Of a stretch of 64,000 bases of DNA, positions 1 through 13,639 are shown in pieces; the first letter of the stretch is position 1, and every line of letters starts with the position of its first letter. Origin of the DNA: Sphagnum magellanicum (taxonomy: Eukaryota > Streptophyta > Sphagnopsida > Sphagnales > Sphagnaceae); assembly GCA_021904315.1 (NCBI GenBank), contig CM038919.1:11222001-11286000 (forward strand), in the 5' to 3' direction. The notes below the pieces were generated by a model. It had not been told where the DNA came from and searched no databases. It worked only from the letters and a program-made list of their open reading frames with translations. The position numbers were made by a program, and so were the translations under genes.

Positions 1-620
1 ACACACAACCCACCTGATGCTATTGCGAGGGAAATTGCACTTTATAAACCCTGCTCTTGCTAGTGTTAAAAACCCAGTCCAATGCTTTACAATGGCCAAA
101 CACATCTTAACTAACAAACTCGAAATTAATCCTGACTACAATTTTTCATCATGCACCTCAACAACATACTGGATTTAAAAATCCTGACGTCCCCCATGAT
201 TGGATCCTCATGTTGACAGGGCCCTTCAATCCAGGATGTCAAGGTGCAGAAGCTGCTGCTTCTTGGCCTCATCCATAAACAGTAAAAACTTGATGTGTCC
301 TTCCTTCCCTTGGGTGTAGATTATTTCATGCCGCGCTTGCTTCCTTGACCAGATTACCCATCTACGGTTTCAAAACCTGATGGCCTTAAAGTATATAAGT
401 TTGACATGGATAAAAATCAAAGCTTCCCTTATGCTCCTCACCACCACGCATTGCTGGATGACAACCAACACACTCTCTGTTTGCCTCACCCAGCAGCCAC
501 CTGGGGCAAATGTTTGTCAATGTAGATGAACTCCAAGAGCTTGCCAAATTGTTGCTTTTCACCTCGAGTAAAGAGAGCATCCATGGTACTCAGCATTGTC
601 CTGTGGTTCTCTCTTTTTCA
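1..620 (-). pseudogene. possible decayed coding relic, family not recognised
   Basis: Read on the minus strand, this stretch has protein-like pieces broken by stops. One, at about 345 down to 220, contains EIIYTQGKEGHIKFLLFMDE and continues with KKQQLLHLDILD. Another, at about 560 to 490, reads like QQFGKLLEF. The base composition is less AT-rich than the DNA that follows. I recognise no family, no start and no splice structure. It could be an old gene or transposon fragment cut by the window edge, or chance. Confidence 0.2.
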
Positions 621-3211
621 ACAAAAATAGTTGGGTAAGGCTAATCGGTCAGAAAACCAACTCAAGCCTACCATGAACTATTGGTTCTTTGCCAAGTTCA
701 TTTTCGAAACTCACCAATTCTTTGGAAAACTTTTTAAAACCTGGATCCTGCAGGTGGTTTATTCTAATTTTTAAATTTAAAAACCATCTGTTCTTTGATT
801 TTGAAAATTTCCAAAAACTTGAAGCCAAACATTTAATAAGAGTAAAACCTAGGAGCAGAACCTTGGACCATGGGATCCCTTGCACCCGAGGATGACAACC
901 AAAATGCAGGATGGGACTAAGCCAAAGAAAATAATACAGGATGAACTCGAATTTCAGTCCTCAACCCTTGATGATTTGAGTTTTCTTTTGTTTTTTAGTG
1001 TTTTGTCTGCATTGTCTATATGTTTACTACAGGTCTACTTATGTTATGGGATACCTAATGAGAACTTAGTTTGATGGCTTCATGAGATGCTTGACATACA
1101 AAATTGGGAAGTCTTACATTAATACAATCCTTTTATTCAGAATAGAATTGAAACTTCATGGGGGAATTCACTTCCTAGACATGACACATTGGTGACATTG
1201 GTGGCGTCTATACTACCCTTCCTATTTTAGGAGTTGTTGTAGAAAACAAAAGCCCCAAAGGGCTATTCACCCCTAAACTGAACCTTCCATTGGGTGGGTA
1301 AATTGAAGCTAATGATCAAAATTCACTTTGCTTCAACCTAGATAGAGTACTTGTATTCATTTGCAACATGCAATGGACCTTGATTAAAGCTTTAAAATGT
1401 CATAGCATTACATATATGCTTATTAGAAGCAATGATAATTAGTGAGACCTACTTCTAAGAAATCAAGAAGACTTTTGCAAAATACTTGTTCATGGTGCCA
1501 AAGCATCAGTTGTGTTTTCCGGATGGACTAATAAGCATTGACAAAACATTTAAGCACTCAAAAGGTACGTCAAAGCAAGTTCATGAACTTTCAAAGCATT
1601 GTGTGTGATTTCTAAATGGATTGAAAAACAATGACAGAGCTTAAACTAAGCATTTAAGTGGTACACCAAAGCAAATTCTTGGTGTCAAAAGGTGCTGTAC
1701 TTGACCAACCTCAATGGGAGCTATCAAACTTTCAACTTCGACCTTGAAACCTTCATGAAAATTTCTATTTCCTCTAAAACATTAATATCACTAAGTTGGA
1801 GAAGAAACTTTCTATAGCAGTTAATGCACAATGAGAGTTCTCAAGCTTCTCTACAAGCTAAAAACATATGGCAAGAGTTTGGGAATTCGATAACATCGAA
1901 TGAAGACAACAAAATTGGAGGGGCGTGCGCATGTGTTGACATATTCTTTTGTAACTAGGTTGTGATTAGATTTTTTATCCCATACAATTTGAGTTCCCTT
2001 TCAATTGTGTTAACTCCATAGGTAAATAATAGTAAAATTCCATAAATAATAGTAATAATAAATTAATATGAATGATCAAGTATTAAATATTAATTAATAT
2101 TTAATTAATGTCACCAAAAAAGCCCCAAGAAGCATCAAACATCTCCGAATAAATATTCTGAAATATTTAATACACTAGTTAATTATTCAGTATTTAATTA
2201 ATTGCTAAATATTTAACTAATAATTATAATTTATTTAATATGTAATATCAATTGATTAAGTAATTTTAATTTATTCAGTGGTATTTAATCTTAATGACGA
2301 AATAAATAATTAATAATTATAAATATTAATGTGAATTAATTTATTATTAAAATTTAACTAGTTGTTAATTAATTTATATTGAATGAGTAATCAATTAATA
2401 TCTAGATTTTAGTTTTCTAAGAAATATTTAATTATGAATTACTTGATATTAACTATTAATTATTAATGATCAACTATTCATAACTAGTTATTATTAAATA
2501 AATAATTATTCGTTATTAATTAATTGCATCATAATTATTGATAAGAATAAACAGTAAATAGAAACTTAAATCATTTTTCTACACCTTTAATATACCCTTA
2601 ATGTACTTTTCACAAAAACTTTACATTAAACCTTACAATTATGTTGATAATATTTGTAATTTAATATTTATTATAGTTTAAGTAAACTTTTTAATTGTAC
2701 AACCCCAAATATGTATGCTTAACATGCCCATAATACACATTATACATTTTTAGGGTTACATTTTCAAGTTATTTATGATTGAATTTTGGTTACACATGCG
2801 ACTAATGGGCCATGGGGGCTTATTCATGGATGAATATTATCCTAAAAGCATCCATATAGGAGAATGAAGAAGTTAATAATCGCACATTAGTCGCAAACCT
2901 TCCCAAATTTTGGTTAAGTTGGTAAGTAGTTGCAAATGACACATAATTGCATCTAATTGCAAATAGGATGGTTGCATATCTTCAATTTTTTTCTAGTGTT
3001 ATCTATATGGGCGACCTTATCTTTGGTAATATTAAAGAGAACCTTAAACATTTGGAGTTGGTTTATTGTCGTCCCTTGGTCCATTGTTGTTCATTCTTTT
3101 GGATGATTATATCACAACTTTTAGCTTTTCATTCTCATTACCACTCCAAGATCCTCCCATTCAAAGTGGAGTTTCAACATTAACTTTCACCATGGATACC
3201 AACACGTCTTC
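621..3211. other. AT-rich intergenic DNA, no gene seen
   Basis: No convincing coding sequence on either strand. From about 2040 to 2560 the sequence is nearly pure A/T with many TTAATTAA-like words. At 2790-2960 the motif TTAGTCGCAA or its complement recurs, and it is seen again near 3430 and 10090, which suggests related transposon debris. Near 2987-2999 the text TTTTTTTCTAGTGTTATC resembles the right end of the element that ends at 4725, so a truncated relative may end here. Confidence 0.6.
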
Positions 3212-4725
3212 CACTAGTAGAAATCAACTAAAATGTAACCATTTCATTTCGCAATTACATGCAACTTGTAGTCATTTGCGACTAAATTTGGGAGTATTTA
3301 CAACTATAAAATCAAATTTCAACTATTTTGGTCACTTTTACAACTATGATGTAACTATTGTAAACTTCATCCTATCAATTTGATGACTTTTAGATTTGTT
3401 TTCATCCATGAATATATTGATATGTCCCATTAGTCGCAATAGTCACCAAATTAGTCAAATCTTAAAGGTATTCTACAATGACATAGGGGTGTATTTTTAT
3501 GTATGTATTAAAATTATATTTATGACATATTACATAAATCATAAATATATATTTGTGTGTATATTAATTATGTGTATGTATGTATATTGTTCATATATTG
3601 AATCTAAAAATTAATATTTGCATTTTGAAATTTATTATTCAAATATGAAAATTAATATTTCAATTATGAAATGTATATGTATTTGAATTTAAGAAATATT
3701 TATGTGAATTTGAATTTTCCATTTGCATTCTGATTTTATTTTTTAGTTAAAATCATTATTTGAATCTTAAAATTATTATTCCAATTCTAAAACATTTTAT
3801 TTGAAACTAAAAATCAATATTTGAACTTTGAACATTGTTATTCAAATCTGAAAACTAATATTTCAATACTGAAAAATCTTACTTCAATTCTGAAAATTAT
3901 ATTTGAACTTTAAAATTGTTATTCCAATTCTGAAACATTTTATTTGAATCTAAAAATCAATATTTGAATTTGAAGTTCTAAATATGAATTCTTAAAAATT
4001 TTAGTTTTATTCAAAAATATATATTTGAATATAAAATTACAATTCAAATTATGAAAATTATATTTAAACATTAAAATCAATGTTTCAATTTTAGAAATTG
4101 CTACTGGAATTCATTTTTTTAATATAAAATTAGACAACATTTGAATCTAATTTTTTTTATTTTAATTCTAAAAATTATTATTGGAATTCTTTGTTGAACA
4201 ATTTGAATTTGAAAATTAATGTTGTAATTCTGAATTTTTACATTTTTTTAAAAAAATGATCCTTAAAATTATATTTAAATTCTTTAAAGAATTAGTTGAA
4301 TTTGAAATGCTATTTACATTCTTTAAAAAATTATTTGAATTTTTTATTTTTTATTTAAATTCAAAAGTTTATTTGATCTAAAATCTAATATTTCGATTCT
4401 AATAATTAATATTTCAATTTCAAGTTTTTAAATTTAAATTAAAAAACTTATTTGATTTGAAACTTGAAATTGGAATTCCAAATTGTTATTTTGGATTCTC
4501 AGAATTAATACTTCAATTCAGAAAATTATTAATTGAATCTAAAAATGGACATTTCAATTTTGAATTTGAAAATTGACATTTCAATTCTGAATTTTTTAAT
4601 TTAAATTCAAAGACTTATTTCATTTTTAAAATGATTTTCGAATTCTAAATATTTTTTTGGAGTTTAAAATTAATATTTCAATTCTTAAAATTATTGAATG
4701 AGTTTTAAGGTTTTTTCTACTAGTG
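3212..4725. mobile_element. CACTA-like non-autonomous element with AT-rich minisatellite core
   Basis: The left end reads CACTAGTAGAAATCAAC from 3212. The right end, read inward from 4725, is CACTAGTAGAAAAAACC, so the first 12 bases match exactly as inverted repeats. The flanking triplets are TTC (3209-3211) and TTA (4726-4728), a near match to the 3-bp target duplication expected of CACTA elements. There is no transposase. The core (about 3620-4700) is a degenerate tandem repeat on themes such as TTTGAATCTAAAAAT and TTTCAATTCTGAAAAT. Assignment to CACTA rests on the termini only. Confidence 0.6.
3620..4700. repeat. degenerate AT-rich minisatellite
   Basis: Repeated 25-35 bp themes (TATTTGAATTTGAAAATTAA, TATTTCAATTCTGAAA) fill the core of the surrounding CACTA-like element. 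The units vary too much for a clean period by eye. Confidence 0.6.
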
Positions 4726-7559
4726 TTATCCATAGTGAATCATTTTTATAAATAATTATAAATGATTATACTTATTACTTATAAGTTACACTAAATAATT
4801 ATTTTAAAACATATATTTTTACAATATATATTTTATATTCTTACAGTTTAAAAAATTAACTACTATGATTAATGTTACATTATTTTAAAATTATTGTAAT
4901 TAGTTCATATAAGAATTAATTATAGTGCATGCATAATTATTTTCTAATTGAACATAATTATTCACAATCTGTAATTTATAACTTTAAATCTGAATTAAAA
5001 TTTTGGAAAAAATTATAATGTAGTTAAAATAATTATTGTAATGATTGTAATTTCATGAATTATTATAAAGTAATTTAATTATTTGTAAAATTCTGTAATT
5101 ACTTATCTATGATAAATGTTTTTACAATAATAAATATAATTATTTTAGGATTTTTTTAAAAATCATATAGGAATTTTTTAAAATAATAATTGTTTGTTCA
5201 TTATTTATAAGTTGAAAAAAAATTAAAATATTTATTTTCACATTAATTATAGTATCTATAATTCGACTAGATATTTAAAAGTAATAAAATATTTTAGCTA
5301 TTTATTTATCTTCGAGTTATGTATTAACAACTTGTGAAAATTAGATAATTAGTTAATTAAATATTAAGAAGTTATTATTTATTTAAATAGTTGATAATCA
5401 ATACTTAATATTCGTAATGTATATTTTATATTTTAAATATATGTTAAATTTAATCATTATTAATTAAATGGTTTTCTAATTATCTAATGAACCATATACT
5501 TGAATTGTTTATAAATTTAAAAACTAAGAACAAAAAGCTTGAGGAAAATTTTAAAGTTGCAATTTAGTTTGTGAAGAAGTTCCAACTTTAAAACTTATCC
5601 CATATTGTTTATTCTCCATCATGAAATAACATGCATACTTGGTGGGAACACATTACACAACAAAATCAAGGTTTGCACACTATGGTGGCCAAAAAATATA
5701 ATCACAAATATTGTTTCTTAAAACTATGGAACTTTCAAATTCAATTTCCAACAATCCAATATTTAAAAAAGTTTCATTAATTATTCTCAAAATAAGGTAG
5801 TTCAATAGCCAAATAATGCAATTGTCAAAAGAAACTACATTGTTTTATTGATATTAAATGATTAAAGAGTATATTTGTGAGAATTTATATGTTGTTATGA
5901 TATACTACAAAGTGCAAATATACTTTTAGAATGATTTAAATAATTACGTAACTTGATGAAGTACTTAGTCATATGTTGAATATGAATTGATTATTTCATT
6001 TCAATTCAAATTGAAAAGTTTGACTCATGTGATTTCACAAAAAAATATAGATAAATTTCTCATTCAAACGAGCATAAATGTGTTGAAAAAAAATATTTTG
6101 TTGAAAATTTACTTTCATTTGAAAAATGACAAGAATTATGTTGAAGGCCTTTGTAACAAAAATCCATTTTATATGTTTATCAAAATGCTAGATGAAATTT
6201 TTTAAAAAATTTCCCCCAAAACATAACAAAATATACCTATAAAAAGTACATTTTTTTGCTTAAAGCAACCACCCTGTAGTGTGTTTTTCACCCATTAAAC
6301 AACACCCACCTTCCCCAAAAGAAAAATAATTAAATCTATTGCTTACATGTGTCAAATTTTCATCCATTTAAAAAAATTATTCCCAATTTTTTTCATCGCC
6401 TATTTTGACCTAGGATAATGACAAAAGCATTAATTGTGGGGATGTAAAAAAACAACCAATGTTGGGTGGTTCTCACTTTATTTTAGAACCTTAATGGGTT
6501 TTAGGTCAATTTTCAAAATGAAAATCTATAGGCATCACCTATAGTGATAACCTTCAAGGAAATTTGATCATTGGTTTTTAATTGGGGTGAAAATTGGTTC
6601 AATAGGAACTGAATTAAAAAGTATGAGAACAACTTGGAATTGAAAACCTGATTAAATATTTTCAAAAAACTAATTTTGATTTTCAATGAGGCTTTAAGTA
6701 GGTGTTAAATTTAGGCTTTAAGCAATGTCATTGTTCAATGACAACATGAGGAAGAAGTTTCACGTTCTTCTTTTTTACACTCTTGAATATAAATGGGGTC
6801 AAGGTTTTATTTCACCCTAATGTGTTTTATTAGTTTTTTTTTGCATTCCCTTGTTTCGCTCCTTGTTTTACTTTTTGTTTCATTGTTCCTTTCATTGCTT
6901 CCTTGTTTGTTATTTGTTACTTTTTTCATTGTACCCTTACTTTGCTCCTCCCTCACATTTTTGTTTCACCACTCCTTTACTTCATTGCTAGTCACAACTA
7001 TAACACATTATGAAACACTTGCTAGCTACTTTGTGTTTTGCACCATTACATAACTGCATTGTCACTTTAGATCCTTTAAATACTTTTTTAGGTTACCCTT
7101 GTTGTTTCATAGTTTTTTTGTTTTGCTTTGCTTCACTTATTTAGACTATTATTTCCCCATTCCCCATCTTTCTTACAAGTGTGGACTCTAAGTTTTAGAG
7201 CTTGGAATTCAAATCAACTTATAAGGTTTTTTTTCAATTTTTTTCCTCTTTTGATGTAAAAAAGTTAATTTCCTTTTTATTTTTATTTTTTTGGATTTTC
7301 TTTTTTGTGTTTTTCAAAAAAATCTTGTTCTTACTTCATTATGTATTTTACAATTCATTTTTTCATATTTTTATTTATTTATAATAATTATTTATTTGGT
7401 TTTTTTGTAAGGATTTTTGTTTATTAGCCTTAATACAAAATTTGGGTGCAATTCATTAACCTAAATAATTATGGTAACTTAAATGTGAAATAGATTCACC
7501 CCATTCTGATCATTTCACTTTGCTTAAATTTAGGTCATTATAAAGACATTATGTAATCA
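4726..7559. other. AT-rich intergenic DNA, no gene seen
   Basis: Very AT-rich sequence with many ATTAATTA words and homopolymer tracts. Short open frames (for example near 5990-6200 and 6790-7050) encode only low-complexity Phe/Leu/Lys/Asn runs and have no recognisable domain or splice context. I see no RNA gene. Confidence 0.6.
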
Positions 7560-9656
7560 CACTACACCAAAATGTGTCCTAGTTCATTTTGGGTTTCATT
7601 AGATTTTGAATGAATTTAAACATTTTTACCATGGTGAAATTTGTTAACCTCCCAATGAATGGGGACCAAATGTTATGGACAGTGAATTGGTCCATTAGTT
7701 ATTAATGAAATATAATTTACCAAGCCATTTCATTTTCTAGCTAATTAATTAGGCAACATGGAAATCAATTAAATTTAAATTATTTAATATTTAATATTAT
7801 TGATAATTTCATGATTTTCATCTTATAAATTATTGACATGTGTCATTACCTATGATAGGTTAAAAACATAGCCTAAGTACATAAGCCATCTAATCAACCT
7901 AAATAAACACGTACTCTAAGGGATTATATATGAAAATATTTAATCAATTTACCACTATTGACCACAAACACACCATTTATGAGGTTTGATTCCTTGACTT
8001 TTAGGATGGAAGCAAACACCCTTACCTTATTTTTGGCTATTGTAGGCTATTTCATTTAAAATTATTTGTAACTATTATAAATTATTTTTGGTTATTTTAA
8101 GTTTTTTCGTTTTAAGTTATTTTCGATTATGTGAAGTTATTGTTGGTCATTTTTGGGTATTAAGGGCTATTTCACCTTATGTTATTATTGGCTATTATAA
8201 GTTATGTTACCATAGGTTATTTGTGGTTATTTCATTGGTGGTTATTATTAGTTATTTCAATGGTGGTTATTATTGGTTATTTCATTAGTGGTTATCGTGG
8301 GTTATTTTATTAGTGGCTATTGTTGGTTATTATTGGTGGCTATTGTTGGTTATTTTATTGGTGGCTACTAATGGTTATTTTATTGATGGCTACTAATGGT
8401 TATTTATTGGTGGCTACTAATGGTTATTTTATTGGTGGCTATTATTGGTTATTTTATTGGTGCCTATTGATGGTTATTTTATTAATGTCTATTATATTGG
8501 TGCCTATTCTATTGGTGGTTATTCAATTAATGAATATTAATATATATTTTATTGGTGGCTATTGAAGGTTATTTTAAGCTAAATTATCATAGGTTATTAA
8601 TGGCTATTGGTGGAGTTATTTTATTAATGACTCTTGGTGGATATTGGTGGTTATTTTAGGTTAAATTATCATAGGCTATTGTTGATTATTAATGGCTATT
8701 AATAACTATTGGTGGCTATTCCATTAATGGCTATTAATGATTATTGGTGGTTAAATTACCATAGGTATTGGTGGTTATTTTATTAGTGGTTATTGTTGGC
8801 TATTATATTATAAGCATTGGTGGTTATCTTATCGGTAATTATCGATGGTTATTTTATTGGTGGCCATTAATGATTATTTTATTAATGATTATTTTATTAA
8901 TGGTTATTGGTGGTTATTTTATTGCTAATTATTAATGGTTATTTTATTAATGACTATTGGTGGCTATTTTATTTGTGATTTTTTTAAAATTTTAAGTTAT
9001 ATTATGATTACATGTGATTATTTTATTATGAACTATTGTTAGATATTTTAGGCTATATCATCATAGGCTATTGCTAGTTATTTCATTGTAGGTTATTTTA
9101 AATTATTTTTCATAGGTTATTACTGGTTATTTTAAATTATTTTAAATTTTTATACTTAGGATAAAAATAACTTATAATAACATAAAAAATAACTTGAAAT
9201 AACATATATTAATTTTTTTCTAACTAACTTAAGGTTTAACCTAAGGTTAATTGAATAATTTAATTTAAAATAATTTAAAGTAAAAAATCTATAATAAACT
9301 AGTTAAAATACCTTAAAATAAAATAACATATAATAGTTTAAGGTATAATAATTTATAATAACCCATAATAACTTAGGGTATAAGTTAAAATAACTAAAGT
9401 AACCTAAAATAATATAGGGTATATCATAAAATAACATATGATATTTAAAACAAAAACATAAAAATAAAATTATTATCACAATAAATTATAATAATGAATT
9501 ATGTCAACTAGTAATGAAACATGATGTTTACATAATGATATTATAGTGAAATAACTTTAATCAGGGTGAAATCGATAAAGTGCAATGAACTTATTTCACT
9601 TTTAAGGTCCCATAATGATTTAGGCTACTGAACTACAACCCACTTTTGTAGTAATG
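7560..9656. mobile_element. CACTA-like non-autonomous element with minisatellite core
   Basis: The left end is CACTACACCAAAATGTGTCC from 7560. The right end, read inward from 9656, is CATTACTACAAAAGTGGG. The two are imperfect inverted repeats, and the flanking triplets TCA (7557-7559) and TCG (9657-9659) nearly match. The left arm (to about 8040) is clearly related to that of the element at 10623, including CTAATTAATTA and a module with ATGAGGTTTGAT. The core is the GGTGGCTATT minisatellite and the right arm carries TAATGAAACATGATG. No transposase is present. Confidence 0.65.
8060..9150 (+). repeat. minisatellite on the theme GGTTATTTTATTGGTGGCTATTA
   Basis: Degenerate tandem repetition of GGTTATTTTATTGGTGGCTA with ATTAATGG variants. 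From about 9160 to 9470 the complementary theme (AAATAACTTATAATAACATA) follows, so the core and right arm are partly inverted relative to each other. Open frames here encode only repeated Trp/Leu/Tyr/Phe and are not genes. Confidence 0.8.
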
Positions 9657-9730
9657 TCGTCATGTTTCATTATTAACGTTAACATAATTCACTACTAATA
9701 AAATTCATTATAATAAAATTTTATTCATCG
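9470..9730. repeat. inverted repeat around the right end of the 7560-9656 element
   Basis: About 70 bases at 9470-9545 (AATGAATTATGTC, TAATGAAACATGATG) recur inverted at about 9658-9730 (CGTCATGTTTCATTATTAAC, ACATAATTCACTAC), with about 112 bases between. This looks like a second, truncated copy joined tail to tail. Confidence 0.55.
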
Positions 9731-10622
9731 TAATATGTGTCTTTTGATGTTGTTTTAAATACCTTAAATTATTATACCTTAAGTCATTGTTATCATTTTA
9801 CTTTAGGTTATTTGAATTATTCAACCCCATTTTATTATTGATTATTCTTTTGTTATTCTAGGTAATTTTAAATTATTTAAGGTTAATCCATTATAAATTA
9901 TTTTAGATTATTTCATTAGAAGGAAAATCATGATTTACAATTGTTGTTTAGAACTATTTTTTAGTTATAGGTGACATTTGTAACTAAAATCTCCATAATA
10001 ACAAACAAGTCATAACCGATAGTTAGTTGCAACCTATTAATCCTTGGATGAAATATGGTTCCATCTATATAATGGTCATATCCATATGTTTAGTCGCAAA
10101 TCCATTAAAACTCTTTTGTGACTATTTGTTGTATTAATGCCAATTGGACATGTGTCGCTTTTAAATAACTAATAATGACACAACATGTGGCCACCCATGG
10201 TAATTGGTTTAATAAAATTTGGGGAATATTTAGGAAATTTTAAGGGTTGTTTGATTTGACAGCTCGAAGTTTTGCCACATGGTTAAAATCCCTTAGTTTA
10301 AAGTTTGGCCCCATTCAACCCTACATTGACAGATGTCCACTATTGTTGGGTCAACATAGTGTTATGTGTCAATATAACAATAGTATCTACCATTAATTTA
10401 TATGTTTAAAGTCATTTGGGCAAGTTGTTTTTGTAATTGTATTTGAGCTAGTTGCACAAATTGACCGATCATTTGGGGGGTTTAGGGTTTTCGACAAATT
10501 TTATTAAGGTTTAGGAGTTAGGTTTCTAGCCAATGGCCATGTGCCATGCATAAATTGAACAAAAATGTGGATTAGAATTAAGCTAGTTTGTTGCTAACTC
10601 AAATAGGGTTTAAAAGATGTAA
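9731..10622. other. intergenic transposon debris, no gene seen
   Basis: Up to about 9910 the sequence continues the inverted GTTATTTTA theme. After that it is unremarkable AT-rich DNA, with a TTAGTCGCAA motif near 10091. No gene is supported. Confidence 0.5.
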
Positions 10623-13178
10623 CATTACTAGGAAATGCGTCCTAGTTCACTTTGGGTTTCACTAGATTTTTTAATGAATTTGGACATTTTCACCTACTGA
10701 AATTGTTTAACCCCCTAATGAACAGGGACCAGTTGCTACGTACAATGATTTGTTTCACTAGTATCTAGTGAAACAAGGTTATTCTCAAGTGAAATACAAA
10801 TTTACCAAACCATTCACTTGCTAATTAATTAACTAACCAATATGGAAATTAATTAAATTTTAATTATTTAATTTAAAATATTATTGATAATTTCATATTT
10901 TTAAAACCTATTATTTATTGACACGGGTAGGTAGGTAGGCCATGTAATCAACCTAGGCACTTAGCCCAGGAATTCGAGAAGAGAATATTCGGTCAACATA
11001 CCATTGTTGACCACACACAATACCACCCATGAGGTTTGATGCTTTGACCTTTCGAATGGGGGCAAACACCCTTATCATCAAGCCATCACACTTGTTATGA
11101 TTTTATGTTACATTACATTTTATTTATCAAATATTTCATTTTAAACATTACAAAACCATAAACTTTGAAAATTCATATATTATTGAAATTTTGTTCAAAT
11201 GAAATGATTCGAATTAATTTTTTTTTAATTCAATAATGTACATAATTACATTTATTTCCTTTTGAAAGTTTAAAATCATTTGAACAAAAAAAAGTTGAAT
11301 ATCATTATTCAATAACATTTCAATGACCATTCATTAGAAAAAAAAAAAAGTTTAATAAATGGATTTTTTTTGTTAACATAATAATATTACCTATGTTAAA
11401 CTACTTTCAATTATTATATGCCTATTTTTCATTAATTTAAATTATTTCACCTACATTATTTACGGTTATTTATGGCTATTCTCAATTACTTTTGGTTATT
11501 TTTGGTTATTTCACCCTAAGCTACTTTCGGTTATTCTAAGTTATTTTTGATTATTTTAACTTATTTCAACTTAGGTTATTTTCAGCTATTGTAAGTTTTT
11601 TTGGTTATTCTATGTTATTTTTGGCTATTGTAGATTATTTCAATTTAGACTATTTGTAGTCATTATAAATTTCTTTTGGCTATTTTAATTTATTTCACCT
11701 TAGGCTATTTTCAACTATTATAAGTTTTTTTTTTATTCTATGTTTTTTTGGCTATTGTAAATTATTTCAATTTAGACTACTTGTAACTATTATAAGTTAC
11801 TTTTGATTATTGAAAGTTATTTCACCTTAAGTTATTTTTGTTTATTATAAATTATTTCACCTTAAATTATTTTTGGCAATCTTAAGCAATTATAATATAT
11901 GGCTATTGGTTGTTTTTTTGTTAGTGTTATTGGTTGTTATTAATGGCTATTAGTACCTATTATATTTGGGGCTATCAATGTTTTTTAATGGGAATTTTAT
12001 TAAGAATTATTGGTGGTTATTCTATTAATGGCCATTAGTAGTTATTCTATTGGTGGTTATTATATTAATGGCTATTGGTGGCTATTATATTAATGGCTAT
12101 TGGTGGCTATTATATTAATGGCTATTGGTGGCTATTATATTAATGGCTACTAGTGGGTATTCTATTATTGGCTATTAGTGGCTATTATATTAATGGCTAC
12201 TAGTGGTTATTCTATTAATGGTTATTCGTGATTAATCTATTAATGGCTATTAGTGGTTATTCATGTTTAATCTATTAATGGCTATTGTGGCTATTGGTGG
12301 TTATTCTATTAATGGCTTATTAGTGGCTATTTTAATAATGGTTTATTGGCGGTTATTCTATTAATGGCTTATTGGTGGTTATTCTATTAATGGCTATTGG
12401 TTGCTATTTTATAAATGGTTATTAATGGTTATTATATTATAAATTATTATTGGTTATTATATGTTATACTACAACTATTGGTGATTATTGTATTATAAAT
12501 TATTGTTTGATATTCTATGTTATAATATCATAAGCTATTAGTAGTTATTATATTGTTGGGTATTTAAAAAAAAAATTCATAGGTTATTATTTTCTATTCT
12601 AAGTTATTTTTACCTTAGGTCATTATATTTTGTTTTAGATTATTTTAAATTTATTATGCTTAGGATAAAATAATTTATAATAACATAAAGTAGAATGACC
12701 TTGAATAATTTAAAATATAACTTGAAATAACATATATTAATTTTAAATAAAATAACCTAAAATATAACTTAAAGTTAGTTGAATAATTTAATTTAAAATA
12801 ATTTAAAAGCTTATAATAAACTAGTTAAAATACTTTAAGGTAAAATAACATATAATAATTTAGTGTACAATAATTTATAATAGCATATAATAACATAAAA
12901 TATAAATTAGAATAACTAAAGTAATTTAAAATAATATAGGGTATATCATAAACTAACATAGATAGAATTTTTTTTAAACATATAAATAAACCTATTTGTT
13001 ATAGTAAATTGTAATAGTGAATTATGTTAACTAGTAATGAAACATGATGTCTACATAGTGACATTATAGTGAAATAACTTTCACTAGGTGAAATCAGTAA
13101 AATGTAGTGAAGTTATTTCACTTTTAAGGTCCCATAGTGATTTAAGCTAGTAAATTACACCCCACTTTGGTAATAGTG
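10623..13178. mobile_element. CACTA-like non-autonomous element with TAA target duplication
   Basis: The left end is CATTACTAGGAAATGCGTCC from 10623. The right end, read inward from 13178, is CACTATTACCAAAGTGGGG. TAA occurs immediately on both sides (10620-10622 and 13179-13181), consistent with a 3-bp target duplication. The left arm matches the 7560 element over several hundred bases (GTCCTAGTTCACTTTGGGTT, then the CAACCTAGG module). The core (about 11450-12570) is a GGCTATTGGTGGCTATTATA minisatellite, and the right arm again has GTAATGAAACATGATG. No transposase. TAA duplication alone would also suit a PIF/Harbinger element; CACTA is preferred from the ends. Confidence 0.7.
11450..12570 (+). 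repeat. minisatellite on the theme ATTAATGGCTATTGGTGGCTATT
   Basis: Near-perfect copies at about 12050-12180 (TATTAATGGCTATTGGTGGC, about 27-bp steps) grade into diverged copies on both sides. It is the same theme as at 8060-9150, in the equivalent place within a related element. Confidence 0.8.
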
Positions 13179-13639
13179 TAAGAATTTAAACATCCAATGT
13201 TTTATGGTGGATAAACATAATTGAGCAAAGGCAATTTACATTGGGCCAACAAAATGTGCCCATCTAGTTAAAATTTCATAGTATGTTGTGAAAATTTCAT
13301 CAATTAAAATCCCAACATATATAGTTAAGGGTTTAGAAATCACCAAAGGAAAAATCTTTGGTGATGCCCAATGAAATAAAGGCGACACCTACATCTATTA
13401 CCACAAGTTACACCATCAAAGCCCAACAAAAAAGAAGGTTTCATACCTATATATGCCATAAGATTAACAACACCTAAGCATGGTCCATTGTCTAATGTCT
13501 TTATTTTGACTCAAAAATCGAGCTAAAGCTATGGGTTATTCTATATCCTATTTCACAAGAACCACCCTTCCCAAATAAGGTTATTATCAATTACATCCTT
13601 TAAAATTATATGTGGGGGGTCATCATTGTGATTTGGCAC

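Noticed and set aside
2172-2999. A further CACTA element ending at TTTTTTTCTAGTG
   Set aside because: Only one convincing end is present; the possible left partner CACTAGTTAATT does not match well.
8088-8565. Two open frames rich in Trp, Leu, Tyr and Phe
   Set aside because: Translations of the GGTGGCTATT minisatellite, not genes.
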